This document shows positions 24,418 to 26,002 of a stretch of DNA of 26,002 nucleotides, piece by piece (within the stretch, counting starts at the first letter, position 1; every line of letters begins with the position of its first letter). This DNA comes from Nitrospiraceae bacterium (GTDB lineage Bacteria > Nitrospirota > Nitrospiria > Nitrospirales > UBA8639), in contig DOFS01000218.1 in the NCBI GenBank assembly GCA_003523945.1, positions 1 through 26,002 of the forward strand, in the 5' to 3' direction. The notes beneath the pieces are model-generated. The model did no database searches, was not told the origin of the DNA, and saw only the letters and a program-made list of their open reading frames with translations. A program made the position numbers and the translations under genes.

Positions 24418-24732
24418 ATGTTCGAATCGTTCACACACACACTGTTTGCCATGTCGCTTGATGAACTTCTCTGGATAGGGTTTGGTTTTCTGGGACAGGG
24501 CATTTTTTTCTCAAGGTGGCTGGTGCAATGGGTGGTGTCGGAACGCAACGAGGAAAGCCAAATTCCCGTATCGTTCTGGTACATGAGCCTGGTTGGCAGT
24601 GTGATTGTGCTCACCTATGCCATTCATATAGCCGACCTGGTATTCATCGCCGGTCAAAGTGTCGGAACCATAGTATATGTCCGCAATATCATGCTGTTAC
24701 ACCAGGCCAACAAGCGAGTCGTGAGTGGATAG
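24418..24732 (+). CDS. Small membrane protein of the lipid-A-disaccharide synthase N-terminal domain (LAB_N) family
   Basis: A 104-residue integral membrane protein resembling the LAB_N domain found fused to some LpxB proteins and also free-standing. About three membrane segments are visible: LLWIGFGFLGQGIFFSRWL, then FWYMSLVGSVIVLTYAIHI and VFIAGQSVGTIVYVRNIML. The family pattern GFLGQGIFFSRWLVQWVVSE and the later GQSVGTIVYVRNIML are clear. The function of stand-alone copies is unknown; they commonly lie next to DPM1-like and ArnT/PMT-like genes, as here. ATG 24418 is preferred; TTG 24409 and GTG 24412 are in frame. No good Shine-Dalgarno is visible. It ends 8 bases inside the next gene's likely start. 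Confidence 0.9.
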   Translation: MFESFTHTLFAMSLDELLWIGFGFLGQGIFFSRWLVQWVVSERNEESQIPVSFWYMSLVGSVIVLTYAIHIADLVFIAGQSVGTIVYVRNIMLLHQANKRVVSG

Positions 24733-26002
24733 CCCTCTCACAGCATCCCTCTCTCCGTCCTTTCCCCGCTCGTCCATTACGCAATCTCCTCTCTTCCATG
24801 CGGGTTGTGTCCTGCTCTTGGCTGCGTGGCTACTTGGAGTAGACGGCGGCTGGCTCTTTGGGCAGGATCTCGGCGCACTCGGATTGACGGATCGGGATGA
24901 GGGCAGTAATGCGGAAGCGGCCCGTGAAATGCTGGAGACCGGTGATTGGATTTCCCCGACTCTCAACTATGAACCCCGCTATGCCAAACCGGCCTTTGTG
25001 TATTGGCTCATTAGCGGGTCATATGCTGTATTTGGCATCAATGAATTTGCCGCGCGGTTGCCGTCGGCTTTGTCAGGCCTCTGCCTATTGTTGCTCCAAT
25101 ATGTGTTCATTCGAAAATGGGCGGGCCCCACGGTGGCCATTTTGGCTTCGTTCATGTTGCTGCTGAACCTGGAGTTTTTGGGAATCAATCGCCTGGTCCT
25201 GACCGACCCGGAACTGGTGGTGTTTACCACCCTGGCGGGTTATAGCTTTTGGCACGCGCTGCACCATGAACAGACCAGGCGATGGTTCTTCGCCGTCTTT
25301 TATCTGGCCATGGGATGTGGCATGTTGGTCAAGGGACCAGTGGGTATTATCATTCCGCTGGTGGGCGTGATCCCTTATCTCACCTTGACGCGCCAATGGA
25401 GCGCCTTCTGGCAACGGGGATTCCCTCTTGTCGGAATCGTTTTGGTCGCTGCTGTCGCGGCTCCCTGGTATCTGATGATGTTTCAAATTCATGGGGAAGC
25501 CTATTGGGCTGCGGCGCAGGCGAACACCAGTGGCCGATTCATGAATCCCATGGAAGGTCATGGCGGGACGCTCTTCTTTTATGTGCCGGTCATATTGGTG
25601 GGGTTTTTCCCATGGAGTGCCTGTCTCCCTTTCGTGTTGTATCACACGTTAAAACGCTGGAAAACTTACTGGCAGGGGCAAGGTCTCGCGTCACAGGAGC
25701 AGCAGCTGGAAGTTTTTCTGAGCCTGTGGGTCGTGGGGTTATTGGTGTTTTTTACCCTTTCGGCCACACGCCTGCCTCATTACATTTATCCGGCATTTCC
25801 TGCGTCAGCCGTCCTGGTCGCCATCTGGTGGAAGCGGTTGCTGAACGAGGAATGCCCGGCCGGATTAACCGCCTCGACCCGGTTGCTTATTGGAGTGGGA
25901 TATATCCTGGGAATTGCGTTGATGAGTGTGCCGGCGGTCTTTCAATTGTTCATGAAGCAAATTGCCAAAGAATTCCCTGGCGCCGTGGAGCTGGAATTAA
26001 GC
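24725..26002 (+). CDS. ArnT/PMT-like membrane glycosyltransferase (3' truncated by window edge)
   Basis: The frame is open from here to the last base (426 codons). The product is a polytopic GT-C transferase of the GT39/GT83 type, which uses polyprenyl-phosphate sugars on the periplasmic side. The first external loop has the catalytic TDRDEGSNAEAAREMLETGDW (D58, E59) followed by YAKPAFVYWL, as in ArnT. Many membrane segments follow, with MLVKGPVG, APWYLMMF and the later LSATRLPHYIYPAFP typical of the family. GTG 24725 overlaps the preceding stop by 8 bases and is the first in-frame start after TGA 24722; it has a weak ribosome-binding site. The N-terminal ~25 residues are Ser/Pro-rich before the first membrane segment. 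The substrate acceptor (lipid A, protein or other) is unknown. Confidence 0.9.
   Translation, partial: MDSPLTASLSPSFPRSSITQSPLFHAGCVLLLAAWLLGVDGGWLFGQDLGALGLTDRDEGSNAEAAREMLETGDWISPTLNYEPRYAKPAFVYWLISGSYAVFGINEFAARLPSALSGLCLLLLQYVFIRKWAGPTVAILASFMLLLNLEFLGINRLVLTDPELVVFTTLAGYSFWHALHHEQTRRWFFAVFYLAMGCGMLVKGPVGIIIPLVGVIPYLTLTRQWSAFWQRGFPLVGIVLVAAVAAPWYLMMFQIHGEAYWAAAQANTSGRFMNPMEGHGGTLFFYVPVILVGFFPWSACLPFVLYHTLKRWKTYWQGQGLASQEQQLEVFLSLWVVGLLVFFTLSATRLPHYIYPAFPASAVLVAIWWKRLLNEECPAGLTASTRLLIGVGYILGIALMSVPAVFQLFMKQIAKEFPGAVELELS

Noticed and set aside
24897..25166. Open frame starting at ATG 24897 on the + strand
   Set aside because: It is a shadow inside the ArnT/PMT-like gene, whose true frame starts at 24725 and runs off the window with clear family motifs.

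Overview
The window looks like a core chromosomal segment of a Gram-negative bacterium from the Nitrospirota, probably Nitrospira-like. This rests on gene content, the order of conserved neighbourhoods and roughly balanced base composition; no 16S rRNA or other decisive marker is present, so the taxonomy is an inference. I see no insertion sequence, phage gene, CRISPR array or toxin-antitoxin pair. Almost all of the DNA is tightly packed housekeeping genes.

Region 1 (1-6622, + strand) is the translation and RNA-turnover cluster: the 3' part of infB, a DUF503/YlxP gene, rbfA, truB, rpsO, pnp and an M16 zinc peptidase. nrnA and ribF, common companions in this cluster, are absent. Region 2 (6623-8161) holds a promoter-like site, two tandem genes for exported proteins of unknown function that appear to share a domain, and a strong terminator. 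Region 3 (8160-13962, - strand) runs pdxJ, nnrE-nnrD fusion, tsaE, mutS: vitamin B6 ring synthesis, NAD(P)HX repair, tRNA t6A modification and mismatch repair.

Region 4 (13963-21992, + strand) starts at a divergent intergenic region with a good sigma-70-type promoter and a perfect 14-bp palindrome. It carries alaC, hom, thrC, an apgM-like gene, lysC and cimA. These supply alanine, threonine/methionine/lysine precursors and isoleucine (citramalate route). The usual thrB is not there; an ApgM-family protein occupies its place. Such proteins have been proposed as alternative homoserine kinases, but this copy appears to have lost the C-terminal metal ligands and the nucleophile of its superfamily. 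lysC has a plausible internal start for a separate regulatory subunit.

Region 5 (21993-22976) has an inverted-repeat-rich leader, an IHF/HU gene, a MerR-type regulator and tRNA-Pro(GGG). Region 6 (22977-26002) has a small helical protein on the - strand. Divergent from it is a three-gene envelope glycosylation set: GT2 polyprenyl-phosphate glycosyltransferase, small LpxB-N-like membrane protein and an ArnT/PMT-like glycosyltransferase that runs off the window.

The best leads for something undescribed are the degenerate ApgM homologue in the threonine operon and the exported protein pair at 6805-8092.
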